A program made the translations under genes and the position numbers. Of a stretch of 64,000 nt of DNA, positions 8,152 to 17,809 are shown in pieces (position 1 is the stretch's first letter; each line of letters opens with the position of its first letter). The notes beneath the pieces were generated by a model. The model did not search any database. It was not told the DNA's origin and saw nothing but the letters and a program-made list of their open reading frames with translations. Source of the stretch: Clostridiaceae bacterium (lineage in GTDB: Bacteria > Bacillota > Clostridia > Peptostreptococcales > Natronincolaceae); NCBI GenBank assembly GCA_018432235.1, contig JAHDLO010000018.1, forward strand, positions 86,608 to 150,607, given 5' to 3'.

Positions 8152-10605
8152 TTATTCTACACCACGATAATAATGCCCCCTAGTAAAGCCCCCTATCTTA
8201 ATAAAGCGTGGAAAGACTTCATTTATTTTCTCATTATGCGCTAGGGCCACCAGCTGCTTTTCTAAAAGCTCAAAAATCTCTTTAATTTCAGCTTCCTTCT
8301 CATCTGTAAAATCCAATCGGTAACTGCTTATTAGCATCTTTTGCAGGTCATTGAGCTTATCCAGCATAAATAGTGGCTGAGAGTTTAAAAATATTGTTCT
8401 ACCCCAGCAATCCTTGGCAAATTGGAAGGTCATTTGCTTTGCATCCTTGATTCCCCAATGATATTTATAAGGGGGGTAGGTGCATGCTTGGCATTGATCA
8501 TTACACTGTCCTTTATCCTTCAATGGGCAGTGCTCCATCGTCATCACCTGCAATTTCCCATATATGATGGCTTCAGCCTCTATATCACTGTATTCCAGTC
8601 GATGCATCGTCTTTAAATCCAGCTCTGGTGAGGCGATAGCACCGATGGCCCCCATGTCCTGTAAAAAGGCTATGCTATAGCTATTCATAGCATTTAAAGA
8701 CATATCTGCAATTACCGGGATTTCAAGAACTCTTTTAGCATAATTCAACATGCCGATATCTCCCGCTAGAATGCCATCTGGCCTTATATCAGCCAGCCTG
8801 ACCTCAAGCCTTTTATAATCGACATTTTTCATAATCCCTGAGGTTCTAAGGTAGATGGGGACTCCAGCCTCTCGACAAAGGGCTGTGGCCTCCTGAAGTG
8901 TATTGATATCGCCATAGTAAATACGAGCTATCTTCTTACCTAAGACCACTTTTAATTGTGGTAATGTATCGACCTTAACAGTGATTATGCATTGATGTGG
9001 CTTTAGCGGTTCCATCGATGCTTTTAATAAGGAAGGCAGCTTCCTTGCTTCCCCTATAGGCTCTCTATGATTTCTGTTTTCCCTGAGTACATTGAGCTTT
9101 TCAATTGCATCCCTTCTCAGCCCATTAATAATAGACAGAGGAACTGCTATCCCATCCTCTAATGCTACTCGAACCTCATCAAAGGTATAAGGGGTATTCC
9201 CCAGCTTATTTAGATTTTCCATTAGCTTCTCTCTAGTTAAAGAAAGCTTTATGGCCCTTTCAACAAGATGCTCCGACTCTACAAATACAGTATTATTTTC
9301 ATTATCCCATAGCATTAGCTGGATAGGCTTCCCTTCGAATAGCTTAATATCGCCATTTATAGCTATCTTTTTGGCTTCTATATTATTATCATAGGTTTTT
9401 TCTAAATTCTTCATTAGGCTAATGTCCAGGGTTTTAAAAACCTCGTCTCCTATAGACACAGCCCCCTTAATTTCTATTTCAACAACCTGTCCCTTTTCTG
9501 CCTGCTTTACGACTTCATTATCTACAAATAGACCCACGACTGTCCCGCCGGTATCGGAGGTTTTTGGTCCCCAGACTTCTATGCCATCCCCTGCAGAAAG
9601 CTTTGACAATAGCTTCAGCTTGATTCTATTTTTTCTTGGATTGTAATCCATAACTGTTCCCAATAGGATTCCTCTGTTGTTAGGCTTCTCTACATTAACA
9701 ATCTCTTCCCTAGGACTCCCCAGTATATAGCCCTTTGTAAATCTCCTATTGAACATTTGGGCCATTTCCTGTTGAAGATCAGGACTTCTTAAAGACTTAC
9801 CCTCAGTCAGATAGTGATCAATTGCCCTTCTGTAGGCACCTACTATTGAAGCAACATATTGGGGCTTTTTCATTCTGCCCTCTATCTTAAAGGAGGTAAC
9901 GCCACTGTCAATGATTGAGCCAATCTCATCAAAAGTATTCAAATCCCTCATGCTGATGTGATAAAGCTCTCTATTACCATTTTCCCCCTTGTTGGAAACC
10001 AGCTGATAGGCCTTCCTGCAGGGCTGAGCACAGCGTCCTCTGTTGCCGCTTCTGCCTCCTATAAAGCTGCTCATTAGGCATTGACCTGAATAGGATACGC
10101 ATAGGGCGCCATGCACGAAGGCCTCCAGCTCCATTCCGGTCTTTTCCTTTATTTCTTTTATTTCTGCCAAGGTTAACTCTCTTGCCAAAACCACCCGTTT
10201 TACACCCAGCTCCTTTATGGCCTGAACACCAAGGGTATTATGCAAAGTCATCTGAGTGCTGCAATGAAGCTCAAAATCGGGATAAGCCTCTCTAATTATC
10301 TTTAACACCCCTAAGTCCTGTACGATCAGAGCATCGACATCTATACTATAAAGGAAGCCAACATAGTCAAGAAGCTTCTCCAGCTCACTGTCCTTCAGCA
10401 GGGTATTTACAGTCACATACACCTTCATCCCTCGAATATGCGAATAGCTAACGGCCTCCTTCAGGGTATCTCTGTCAAAATTTGAGGCATAGGCTCTGGC
10501 ATTGAAGTCTGTGCCCCCCAAGTATACAGCATCCGCTCCGTTTTGCAGAGCTGCCTTCAGGGCTTCATAGCTTCCAGCTGGAGCTAATAATTCTATGTTT
10601 TGCAT
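8152..10605 (-). CDS. U32 peptidase-family protein with DUF3656 (RlhA-like)
   Basis: An 817-residue protein opening with the U32 signature (IELLAPAGSYEALKAALQNGADAVYLGG). The conserved block GRSGNRGRCAQPCRKAY and further cysteines downstream (CPLKDKGQCNDQCQAC) suit a metal or Fe-S site. A central region matches the DUF3656-type insertion, and a second barrel-like half follows. This two-part architecture and length resemble RlhA/YdcP, which acts in hydroxylation of 23S rRNA C2501 in E. coli, more than the shorter TrhP or UbiU proteins. Despite the family name, RlhA homologues are not proven proteases. The gene is monocistronic with a terminator. The specific RNA target is inferred. Confidence 0.85.
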   Translation of the reverse strand: MQNIELLAPAGSYEALKAALQNGADAVYLGGTDFNARAYASNFDRDTLKEAVSYSHIRGMKVYVTVNTLLKDSELEKLLDYVGFLYSIDVDALIVQDLGVLKIIREAYPDFELHCSTQMTLHNTLGVQAIKELGVKRVVLARELTLAEIKEIKEKTGMELEAFVHGALCVSYSGQCLMSSFIGGRSGNRGRCAQPCRKAYQLVSNKGENGNRELYHISMRDLNTFDEIGSIIDSGVTSFKIEGRMKKPQYVASIVGAYRRAIDHYLTEGKSLRSPDLQQEMAQMFNRRFTKGYILGSPREEIVNVEKPNNRGILLGTVMDYNPRKNRIKLKLLSKLSAGDGIEVWGPKTSDTGGTVVGLFVDNEVVKQAEKGQVVEIEIKGAVSIGDEVFKTLDISLMKNLEKTYDNNIEAKKIAINGDIKLFEGKPIQLMLWDNENNTVFVESEHLVERAIKLSLTREKLMENLNKLGNTPYTFDEVRVALEDGIAVPLSIINGLRRDAIEKLNVLRENRNHREPIGEARKLPSLLKASMEPLKPHQCIITVKVDTLPQLKVVLGKKIARIYYGDINTLQEATALCREAGVPIYLRTSGIMKNVDYKRLEVRLADIRPDGILAGDIGMLNYAKRVLEIPVIADMSLNAMNSYSIAFLQDMGAIGAIASPELDLKTMHRLEYSDIEAEAIIYGKLQVMTMEHCPLKDKGQCNDQCQACTYPPYKYHWGIKDAKQMTFQFAKDCWGRTIFLNSQPLFMLDKLNDLQKMLISSYRLDFTDEKEAEIKEIFELLEKQLVALAHNEKINEVFPRFIKIGGFTRGHYYRGVE

Positions 10606-10813
10606 TCATCTAACAACCTTTCATCATGTAATATGCTGTATTTATATAATCGCTTATGTTTTTGCTCAAATAAAAAAGTAGCAATATTATTATATCACCA
10701 CTTTTCCAAAAAAAATTATTTATTCTTGTTTCATGTGTTTGTTTGTTACTGCCAATCATTGCGCTATAATGTACCTCTTAAATTCTGTTCTCAGTTTAAA
10801 ACCCTATACATCA

Positions 10814-11374
10814 CTATTTGACTAGTAATATGGAAGTTAAGACTTGTCCAGAATCAATATCAAATATTGTAATTACATAATTACCTGGTTTAACATTTTC
10901 ATTCAACTCCCATGTCCATGTGACTTCACCATTCTCTCCTGCCTCTTTATCTTCTAGCTTTTCCATGGAAGGATCTGCTATAAATATAGAATATCTTGCT
11001 TTAGGAGCACCAGCTATAGTAACACTAGCTTCGGAACCTGCAGAAATTGGACTGGTGATACTAATTAGTTTTATGGTTCTGGCATCAGTATTCTTTGGAG
11101 CTTCCTCCTGCTGTTTGGTTTTATCCTTTAATGTCGCTGTATTGGTATCTTGTATCCATCCTACTTCCATACCTAACATTTCTGCTATGGTTCTCAAAGG
11201 CACATATGTGGTTCCGTTAAAAACGATATTATCTGCTATTACCTTATTACCATTTACCTCAATATTCACCGAATTAAAGAGAACGTCGATGGTCGTAGAA
11301 GCAAAGACTCCTGTTACTAATAAAATGCTGATTATGAATCCTGAAACCAAACCTTTTAAATATTGTTTACTCAT
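10814..11374 (-). CDS. Secreted protein with copper-amine-oxidase N-terminal-like domain
   Basis: A 186-residue exported protein. The ATG at 11374 is set by an AGGAGGG SD; upstream codons are not used. The signal peptide (KGLVSGFIISILLVTGVFAS) is followed by a short stalk-type domain (residues ~30-80: NSVNIEVNGNKV ... GTTYVPLRTIAEMLGMEVGW), typical of PF07833 copper_amine_oxidN modules, which are wall-associated folds and not oxidases. The C-terminal ~90 residues, after a charged linker, look like a beta-sandwich (KLISITSPISAGSEASVTI ... ENVKPGNYVITIFD). Function is unknown. It is probably a cell-surface protein. Confidence 0.8.
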   Translation of the reverse strand: MSKQYLKGLVSGFIISILLVTGVFASTTIDVLFNSVNIEVNGNKVIADNIVFNGTTYVPLRTIAEMLGMEVGWIQDTNTATLKDKTKQQEEAPKNTDARTIKLISITSPISAGSEASVTIAGAPKARYSIFIADPSMEKLEDKEAGENGEVTWTWELNENVKPGNYVITIFDIDSGQVLTSILLVK

Positions 11375-11524
11375 ATGTATCCCTCCTAATCTAGATTTAT
11401 CTATATTATGATAACATAAACTCATCACAATAGGGAGATTATAACATTATTGTAATATTAATGTAATTTTACTGTAATAATCAGATTAAAATTTTCCGAT
11501 AAGTAGTGACTGATTCTGAGAAAC

Positions 11525-11557
11525 AACAGAAAAGCCACCGGATTTCTCCAGTAGCTT
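11525..11557 (-). terminator. Terminator of zapA
   Basis: AAGCCACCGG (11532-11541) pairs fully, with two wobbles, with CCAGTAGCTT (11548-11557). A T-rich run follows on the minus strand. Confidence 0.75.
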
Positions 11558-11586
11558 AAAAGTGATAATGCTATAGGTAGGTATCA

Positions 11587-12147
11587 CTATCTTTTCTTGT
11601 AAGGGTACTTCTCCTCTGACTGCTGAACAAAGCCCTCCAGCTGCTTCCTTGCCTCCACTAGCTTAATCTGGTTTTCAAACAATTTATTCTGAAGATCGTT
11701 GATGATTTCCTCTGCCTTTTTTAGGTCTAAGTCCTTAGCCTCCAACTGCTGATTAAGCTCTTGATAGCTATCCTGACGAGACTCTTGATGGGACACTATT
11801 CTGGACAGCTCCTCCTCCAACACTGTGCAGGCAGCCTCCTTTTCACCCAGCTGCTTCAGAGCCAGATGCAATTCTTCCTTAACCTTGTCTAATTCCTTTA
11901 AGGGGGCAACTGATTGATTCAGCAAGCCATCATGCTCTTCCTTCAGCTTTAGATAAAGATCAGCTATATTGATGGAGGTCAGAACAGCAATCATTGAGGT
12001 GCTTAATCGATTATTTCCAGCGGCAACTTCTTCCATTTTTTCGTCTACAAAATTACCCACCTTTAATAGGTACTCCTTTGATTCAGTACCTGCGATGGGG
12101 TATTCTTGCCCATTAATTTTGATTAGTACTTTATTTCTCCGTTGCAT
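11587..12147 (-). CDS. zapA: Cell-division protein ZapA with extended coiled coil
   Basis: A 186-residue cytoplasmic protein. The N-terminal domain (residues 1-90: VLIKINGQEYPIAGTESKEYLLKV) is the ZapA fold, which binds and bundles FtsZ. A long coiled coil rich in Glu/Lys/Leu/Gln follows (to ~175), longer than in enteric ZapA, ending in a basic tail (YPYKKR). The start codon has no close SD, so a slightly different start is possible. Lying between pheT and the U32 gene is a common arrangement in Clostridia. It has its own terminator, and the pheT hairpin lies upstream, so it may have its own promoter. Confidence 0.85.
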   Translation of the reverse strand: MQRRNKVLIKINGQEYPIAGTESKEYLLKVGNFVDEKMEEVAAGNNRLSTSMIAVLTSINIADLYLKLKEEHDGLLNQSVAPLKELDKVKEELHLALKQLGEKEAACTVLEEELSRIVSHQESRQDSYQELNQQLEAKDLDLKKAEEIINDLQNKLFENQIKLVEARKQLEGFVQQSEEKYPYKKR

Positions 12148-12300
12148 ATAACTAAACAGCCCCTTTTAAATCCAAAAATAATTCTCGTATAAATACTTTC
12201 TTTATAAACTAGCTTTTTCCTGCCTGCAGCAATCAATTTGCATATTTTTTTTGCAATATCCCCGAAATTCAGTCCAAAGTCACAGGATTATAGCAGATAA

Positions 12301-12320
12301 GGTGGAGATCACTCTCCACC
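12301..12320 (-). terminator. Weak terminator hairpin after pheT
   Basis: GGTGGAG (12301-12307) pairs with CTCCACC (12314-12320). Only a mixed T-rich stretch follows on the minus strand. It lies 70 bases past the pheT stop. Confidence 0.4.
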
Positions 12321-12390
12321 CCTGTTTATTCTTAGAAATGCCCATTTAATTTCCATTGAAACGAGTATTGAGAGGAAGCCATTGTTGCTT

Positions 12391-14784
12391 TTACTCTCTT
12401 AGGGCACCACCCAGCTTTTGATTAATCTCTGCCACTATGGTCTCATGCACCTTGCTTACCTCTTCATCTGTAAGGGTTCTGTCCTTATGACGATAGGTTA
12501 GAGTGTAAGCGATGCTCTTATGTCCCTCTGCAATTTGGTTACCCTGGTATACGTCAAACAGCTTGTAGGATTCCAATAGGTCACCGCCATTTTCCTTGAT
12601 GATATCCTCCAGCTCCTTAACAAATACCGTATCCCTTACCACAACAGCAAAATCCCTTGTAATAGCAGGATATTTAGGCAATTGCTTATAAAGCTTATCA
12701 ACTCTGGTATGCATAACTATTCTACCATAATCCAGCTCTGCACAATAGCATTTCTTATGAAGATCGAAATTTTCCATAACCAAGGGATGAATTTCTCCAA
12801 CGGTGCCTAAGATATGGCCATTTAAAATGACGTTGGCGCATCTTCCTGGGTGGAAGGTAGTATGGTGCTTTTCTGCTTCAAAGTAGTAGTCGGATATACC
12901 CAGCTTATTTAATAGCCCTTCAACCGCCCCCTTCAGGGTGAAGAAGTCCTCATTATCGCCATATAACCCTAGAACAAGATTAGATATTTCATATGGCAAA
13001 TCCACAGCTTCAGCAGACTTTGGTATAAATATACTACCTATTTCGAAGGCTCTAACCTCTTCCACCTTACGGCTTTGGTTTCTGCTTAATACCTCTAAAA
13101 GATTCGGCAGCAGGCTTGTACGCATAACACTGGTTTCATCCCCCAGAGGATTCAACAAACGCACAAAATTTCGCTTTATGCTTTCCTCCGGTACCCTGAT
13201 CTTATCAACGCTCTTAGGGCTTACGAAGGAATAGGTCAGTATTTCATTAAAGCCCATGGCATTTAGGTTGTCCTTGGTTTTTTCCTCAATCATTTGACCG
13301 TTTGTTTTACCGCCTACAGCAACTCTGCCCCTCATCATTGTAGCAGGTATATTATCAAAGCCAAATATTCTTCCTACCTCTTCAATAAAGTCCGCCTCCT
13401 GCTGAAGATCATCTCTGAAGGTTGGGATTGTAGCCCTTATCTTCCCCGCCACCATTTCACTCTTGATTTCCAGGGTGGCAAGTATGTTTATCATCTCTTC
13501 ATTGGAAAGCTCAATGCCCAACAACGCATTTACTCGCTCAGGACGAACATCAAACTGTCTTTCCTCTTTAACCACAGGATAGGTGTCTACAACACCCTTA
13601 AGCACCCTTCCTGCCCCCAAAAGCTCAATAAGCTGGCAGGCTCTGTTGGCAGCCACTATTGCCAGATTAGGGTCTATACCCTTTTCAAACTTAGCGGATG
13701 CCTCTGTTCTTAGGGCTAATTTTTTAGAGGTGGCTCTTATTCTATCACCGACAAAATTTGCGGACTCCAGTAGTATGGTGGTAGTTTTAGCCGTAACCTC
13801 TGATTCTGCGCCACCCATGACACCGGCAATCGCCAGTGCCTTTTTGCCGTCGGCAATCATGGTCATGCTATCATTTAATTTTCTTTCAACATCGTCAAGG
13901 GTCTTGAAGCTATCCTCAGATGCTATTCTAACAATAATCTGATTGCCCTCTATATAGTCCATATCGAAGGCATGTAAAGGCTGACCATACTCATGCATCA
14001 CATAGTTTGTGATATCTACAATATTGTTAATGGGTCTTATGCCCACCTTTCTTAATCTCGCCTGCATCCATAGGGGTGATGGCTTTATCACAACATCCTT
14101 AATTACCTTAGCCACATATCTTCTACAGCCCTCATGGTCCTCTATCGTCACCTTAAAGCTTGGATCGATGGCTTCATCGGATTCCTTTAAACTGATTTCA
14201 GGATATTTCAGCTGCCCACCTATTGTAGCTGCTGCCTCCCTTGCCATACCTATCATGCTAAGACAGTCCGGCCTATTGGAGGTAATCTCAAATTCTACTA
14301 TCTCGTCCTTTGCCTCCAGAGCCTCTACTGCATCTGCCCCTAAGGTCAGTGCTTCATTGATAATCCAAATGCCATCCTTTGAAGCCTCTGGTATTACGTT
14401 TTTAGCTATACCCAGCTCCTCTTGGGAGCAAAGCATACCCTCTGAGACCTCGCCCCTCAGCTCTCCCTTCAGGATTTCTACACCTCCCGGTAGCTTTGCA
14501 CCGTCTGTAGCCACCGGTACATAATCGCCCACAGATATATTTTTAGCGCCTGTTACGATCTGTAGGGTTTTTTCTCCAATATCCACCTTTACTATAGTCA
14601 GCTTTTCAGCATTAGGATGGGGCTCAATTGAAAGGATTTTTCCGATAACAATACCAGAAATGCCTTCTCCCAGTACTTCAACCCCCTCAACCTTAGAGCC
14701 TGACATCGTCATTTTATCAGCAAAGGGTATTGCCGCCATATTTATATCAACGTATTCCTTTAACCAGCTTAATGGTGCTAACAT
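12391..14784 (-). CDS. pheT: Phenylalanyl-tRNA synthetase beta subunit
   Basis: A 797-residue subunit, full length for bacteria. Domains in order: an N-terminal tRNA-binding OB fold (residues ~40-155, with VGKILSIEPHPNAEKLTIVKVDIG), the B3/B4 editing domain (~200-400, with ITNYVMHEYGQPLHAFD), B5 (~405-475), the inactive synthetase-like core, and a C-terminal anticodon-binding FDX-ACB domain (~705-797, with YPAITRDFAVVV). It pairs with PheS as an alpha2-beta2 enzyme charging tRNA-Phe in the cytoplasm. An AAGGAGG SD precedes the ATG, 30 bases after pheS. Expression is set by the T-box upstream of pheS. Confidence 0.97.
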   Translation of the reverse strand: MLAPLSWLKEYVDINMAAIPFADKMTMSGSKVEGVEVLGEGISGIVIGKILSIEPHPNAEKLTIVKVDIGEKTLQIVTGAKNISVGDYVPVATDGAKLPGGVEILKGELRGEVSEGMLCSQEELGIAKNVIPEASKDGIWIINEALTLGADAVEALEAKDEIVEFEITSNRPDCLSMIGMAREAAATIGGQLKYPEISLKESDEAIDPSFKVTIEDHEGCRRYVAKVIKDVVIKPSPLWMQARLRKVGIRPINNIVDITNYVMHEYGQPLHAFDMDYIEGNQIIVRIASEDSFKTLDDVERKLNDSMTMIADGKKALAIAGVMGGAESEVTAKTTTILLESANFVGDRIRATSKKLALRTEASAKFEKGIDPNLAIVAANRACQLIELLGAGRVLKGVVDTYPVVKEERQFDVRPERVNALLGIELSNEEMINILATLEIKSEMVAGKIRATIPTFRDDLQQEADFIEEVGRIFGFDNIPATMMRGRVAVGGKTNGQMIEEKTKDNLNAMGFNEILTYSFVSPKSVDKIRVPEESIKRNFVRLLNPLGDETSVMRTSLLPNLLEVLSRNQSRKVEEVRAFEIGSIFIPKSAEAVDLPYEISNLVLGLYGDNEDFFTLKGAVEGLLNKLGISDYYFEAEKHHTTFHPGRCANVILNGHILGTVGEIHPLVMENFDLHKKCYCAELDYGRIVMHTRVDKLYKQLPKYPAITRDFAVVVRDTVFVKELEDIIKENGGDLLESYKLFDVYQGNQIAEGHKSIAYTLTYRHKDRTLTDEEVSKVHETIVAEINQKLGGALRE

Positions 14785-14813
14785 ATTTCATTCCTCCTTA
14801 TATCCTTTTGGTA

Positions 14814-15833
14814 TTAGAATTGATTGATGAAACGCATATCATTTTCAAACAACAGACGTATATCATCAATTTCATACTTCATCATTACCAATCTGTCAAT
14901 TCCCATACCAAAGGCAAAGCCGCTGTAAACCTCCGGATCAATACCGCAATTTCTTAATACATTCGGATGAACCATACCGGCCCCCAGCATCTCTACCCAA
15001 CCACTGCCCTTACAAAAGCTGCATCCCTCTCCCTGACATTTGAAGCAGGAGGCGTCAACCTCAGCACTCGGCTCCGTAAAGGGGAAATTATGGGGTCTGA
15101 ACTTGATTTTTGTATGTTCACCAAGGAAGTGCTTTGCAAATACCTCCAGGGTTCCCTTTAGGTCAGCCAAGGTGATTCCTTTATCCACCACCAGGCCCTC
15201 CAACTGATGGAACATTGGCGAATGGGTGGCATCCGGTGTATCATTTCTGAAGCATCGACCGGGAGATATTATCCTTATCGGAGGCTTAAGCTTCTCCATC
15301 GTCCTTACCTGCACAGGCGAGGTTTGAGTTCTCAATATCAGATTATCATTGATATAAAAGGTATCGCTCATGTCCCTGGAGGGATGGTTTGGCGGGGCAT
15401 TTAAGGCATCGAAATTGTAATAAACTGTTTCAACCTCAGGACCCTCTGCAACTCTGAAGCCCATGCCGATAAAAATTTCCTTCAGCTCATCCATACCTTG
15501 AATCAGTGGATGTCTTTTGCCAACAGCTGGGGCTTTTCCCGGCATAGTAACATCTAGAGATTCAGAGCTGAGCCTTGCTAATAGCTCCTTTTCCTTTATG
15601 AGGTTTTTTGCAGAGGCAAGCATTTCTTCGATGCTTTCTCTCACCTCATTGGCTACTTTACCAATCAGAGGTCTTTCCTCAGCAGATAGGCTTCCCATTC
15701 CCCTAAGAACCTCCGTCAGCTCACCCTTCTTGCCTAAATATTTTACCCTTACCTTCTCCAATACCTCTGAAGCACCGGCCTCCCGTATTTCCTGCTGGGC
15801 CAGCTGCTGCAGCTCCTTCAATTTTGCTTCCAT
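14814..15833 (-). CDS. pheS: Phenylalanyl-tRNA synthetase alpha subunit
   Basis: A 339-residue catalytic subunit. An N-terminal coiled coil (residues ~1-85) that binds tRNA precedes the class II core with motif 2 ([20 protein letters not shown]) and motif 3 ([20 protein letters not shown]). The cysteine pairs [12 protein letters not shown] in the insert match many bacterial PheS proteins. An AAAGGAG SD precedes the ATG. It is first gene of pheST, preceded by a T-box leader and a sigma-A-type promoter, so it should be induced when tRNA-Phe is uncharged. A tRNA-Phe (GAA) gene lies elsewhere in this window. Confidence 0.97.
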   Translation of the reverse strand: MEAKLKELQQLAQQEIREAGASEVLEKVRVKYLGKKGELTEVLRGMGSLSAEERPLIGKVANEVRESIEEMLASAKNLIKEKELLARLSSESLDVTMPGKAPAVGKRHPLIQGMDELKEIFIGMGFRVAEGPEVETVYYNFDALNAPPNHPSRDMSDTFYINDNLILRTQTSPVQVRTMEKLKPPIRIISPGRCFRNDTPDATHSPMFHQLEGLVVDKGITLADLKGTLEVFAKHFLGEHTKIKFRPHNFPFTEPSAEVDASCFKCQGEGCSFCKGSGWVEMLGAGMVHPNVLRNCGIDPEVYSGFAFGMGIDRLVMMKYEIDDIRLLFENDMRFINQF

Positions 15834-15884
15834 AGTATATCTCCTTTCTCAACATAAATTATATGTATATTAGTTTAGACAAAT

Positions 15885-16255
15885 AAAAAAGCCCTCATCC
15901 CCAAAAAAGGGACGAAGACTACTCCGCGGTACCACCCTAATAGTGCATTTTACAACACCTCTTAGTGACCGTAACGGGGCCTACCGATAAAGCCTACTCT
16001 TATTTCAGCCTTACAGCTCCGGAGGGAACTTCTGTTGTCCTTGTCTTTAAGCGCTTTCAGCCAACGACGCCTAATCTCTGTAAAACAGCATACAACCTAC
16101 TTTTCTCCATCATTGCTATTACTACTATTATATTAACTCATCAAAAGTTTCTTATACATAATATAGGCTGTTACGGAACCGGTTAATTCAAAAATTTTCC
16201 AGAAAACTTCTGCGGTCTTCATCTGTGACCACACTCCTTCCCCAAGCCATTTATA
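15885..16255 (-). promoter_or_regulatory. T-box riboswitch controlling pheST (Phe specifier)
   Basis: On the minus strand the leader contains the T-box sequence AGGGTGGTACCGCGG (15938-15924). A terminator stem ends in a T-run (15885-15925). Stem I elements lie upstream. In the specifier loop the phrase GAAGTTCCC offers UUC (Phe), agreeing with the downstream pheS. Uncharged tRNA-Phe would favour the antiterminator. Confidence 0.92.
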
Positions 16256-16260
16256 GATAC

Positions 16261-16289
16261 ATTATAGCATAGGATTATGGCTGAAACAA
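16261..16289 (-). promoter_or_regulatory. Promoter of the pheST T-box transcript
   Basis: On the minus strand TTGTTT (16289-16284) and TATAAT (16266-16261) are 17 bases apart, just upstream of the T-box leader. Confidence 0.7.
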
Positions 16290-16327
16290 GGGATTACATA
16301 AAGTGTTTTGGGTATTTTTTGAAATTT

Positions 16328-17152
16328 CTAATCTTTCAGAAAACGTCGAAATTCGACAGCCTTATAGATTAATATGGCGGCAGCAATAGAAGCGTTTAGG
16401 GATTCTACTCTTCCCAGAATCGGAATTTTCACAACCGAATCTGCTAAATTCAGAAGCTCCTCAGATACGCCATTGGCTTCATTCCCTATAACAATGGCTA
16501 TATTGCCTTCATAAGAGGGTTTACAGTAATCCACGCTTCCCTTCAGACCACTGGCAAAAATTCTAACTCCCTTTTCCTTCACAAAATCTAACCACTGTCG
16601 GTCATCATTGCATTGAATTATAGGGATATGGAATATTGCCCCCATGGTCGCTCTAAGGGTCTTGCTATTATAGGGATCAACACTGCCCTTTGTAAGTACG
16701 ATGGCATCTACTCCTGCGGCCTCGGCAGTCCTGACTATTGTGCCCATATTGCCTGGGTCCTGAAGTCTGTCCAGCACCAACAGAAATAAATTTTCCTTTG
16801 CCCTAAGCTCAGATATGTTTGTATCCTGCATCTTGGCTACAGCCACCAATCCCTGTGGGGTTTCGGTATCCGTCAGCTGCCTCAACAGCTTATCCGGTAT
16901 GTTGTACACCTGAAGATTCTCGGGCAGCTCCTTCAGCATTTCAGACCCACCGTTGATCTCCCGCAAATGATCACTGTACAAGAGATATTCTAGAGGAACA
17001 CCATGTCGGATTGCCTCATCCACCATTCTTAGGCCCTCTATCAAAAATTGTCGATGCTTTTCTCTATATTTCTTAATTGAAAGGGATTTAACATGCTTTA
17101 TCATGCTATTGCTTTCACTGGTTATAATATTTATGCTCAAAGGTCTCACCAA
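16328..17152 (-). CDS. TrmH/SpoU-family RNA 2'-O-methyltransferase
   Basis: About 274 residues. The N-terminal substrate-binding domain (residues ~8-100) starts ITSESNSMIKHVKSLSIKKYREKHRQF in pieces typical of the family. The C-terminal knotted SPOUT domain has the three motifs: LDRLQDPGNMGTIVRTAEAAG, IVIGNEANGVSEELL and IPILGRVESLNASIAAAI. It transfers a methyl group from SAM to a ribose in rRNA or tRNA; the exact site cannot be told from sequence. The start is uncertain: TTG 17152, GTG 17149 and TTG 17140 are all possible, and the last has a GGTGAG element close by. It directly follows ktrA. Confidence 0.9.
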   Translation of the reverse strand: MVRPLSINIITSESNSMIKHVKSLSIKKYREKHRQFLIEGLRMVDEAIRHGVPLEYLLYSDHLREINGGSEMLKELPENLQVYNIPDKLLRQLTDTETPQGLVAVAKMQDTNISELRAKENLFLLVLDRLQDPGNMGTIVRTAEAAGVDAIVLTKGSVDPYNSKTLRATMGAIFHIPIIQCNDDRQWLDFVKEKGVRIFASGLKGSVDYCKPSYEGNIAIVIGNEANGVSEELLNLADSVVKIPILGRVESLNASIAAAILIYKAVEFRRFLKD

Positions 17153-17153
17153 C

Positions 17154-17798
17154 CTATTGCTCTAATTTTTTCAAATCATCATTATGGCCTATGACCACAA
17201 GTATGTCTCCCTTATCAATTACATCATTAGCCTTTGGTGACACATTGATTTTATCGCCATGCTTTATTGCCATAACATTTATACCATATTTTGATCTGAT
17301 ATCCAGATCAATTAAGGATTTGCCTTCCCATTCTAAAAGGGCACTGATCTCCATAATGCTGTAATCTGGTGCCAGCTCAATATAGTCCAGAATATTGCTG
17401 GCTACAAGATTATGGGCAACCCTGATACCCATATCTCTTTCGGGGAAAACAACTCTGTCGGCACCTATTTTATACAAAACCTTAGCATGCAGTTCATTCT
17501 GTGCCTTTGACACAACATATTTTACCCCAAGCTCCTTAGCAATTAGTGTTGCCATAATTGAAGATTGTATGTTTGAGCCTATGGTAATAACCGCCACATC
17601 AAAATTTCTTATACCAAGAGAACGCAGAGCATGCTCGTCTGTGGCATCCGCCTGCACAGCATGAGTTACCTCCTCTGAAATACTCTGTACGATTTCTTCA
17701 TTTCCATCAATGGCTAGCACATCATTGCCCATCTTATATAATGTTTTTGCAACACTTGAACCAAATCTACCACACCCAATAACAACAAACTGCTTCAC
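17154..17798 (-). CDS. ktrA: KtrA/TrkA-type potassium uptake regulatory subunit
   Basis: A 214-residue cytoplasmic protein with one RCK_N domain (residues 1-120, nucleotide fold starting FVVIGCGRFGSSVAKTLYKMG) and one RCK_C domain (~135-214, ending NDVIDKGDILVVIGHNDDL). A single RCK unit of this size matches KtrA, which forms an octameric ring gating KtrB, and not the doubled TrkA of E. coli. It follows the channel gene by 11 bases in one operon. In other Firmicutes RCK_C binds c-di-AMP; whether this one does cannot be seen. Confidence 0.92.
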   Translation of the reverse strand: MKQFVVIGCGRFGSSVAKTLYKMGNDVLAIDGNEEIVQSISEEVTHAVQADATDEHALRSLGIRNFDVAVITIGSNIQSSIMATLIAKELGVKYVVSKAQNELHAKVLYKIGADRVVFPERDMGIRVAHNLVASNILDYIELAPDYSIMEISALLEWEGKSLIDLDIRSKYGINVMAIKHGDKINVSPKANDVIDKGDILVVIGHNDDLKKLEQ

Positions 17799-17809
17799 AA
17801 TTTCTCCTC

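Noticed and set aside
10920..11411. A 163-codon plus-strand frame
   Set aside because: Antisense to the signal-peptide-bearing stalk-domain protein; no SD.
12938..14524. Several long plus-strand frames inside pheT
   Set aside because: They are antisense to a clear, full-length synthetase gene and have no ribosome sites.
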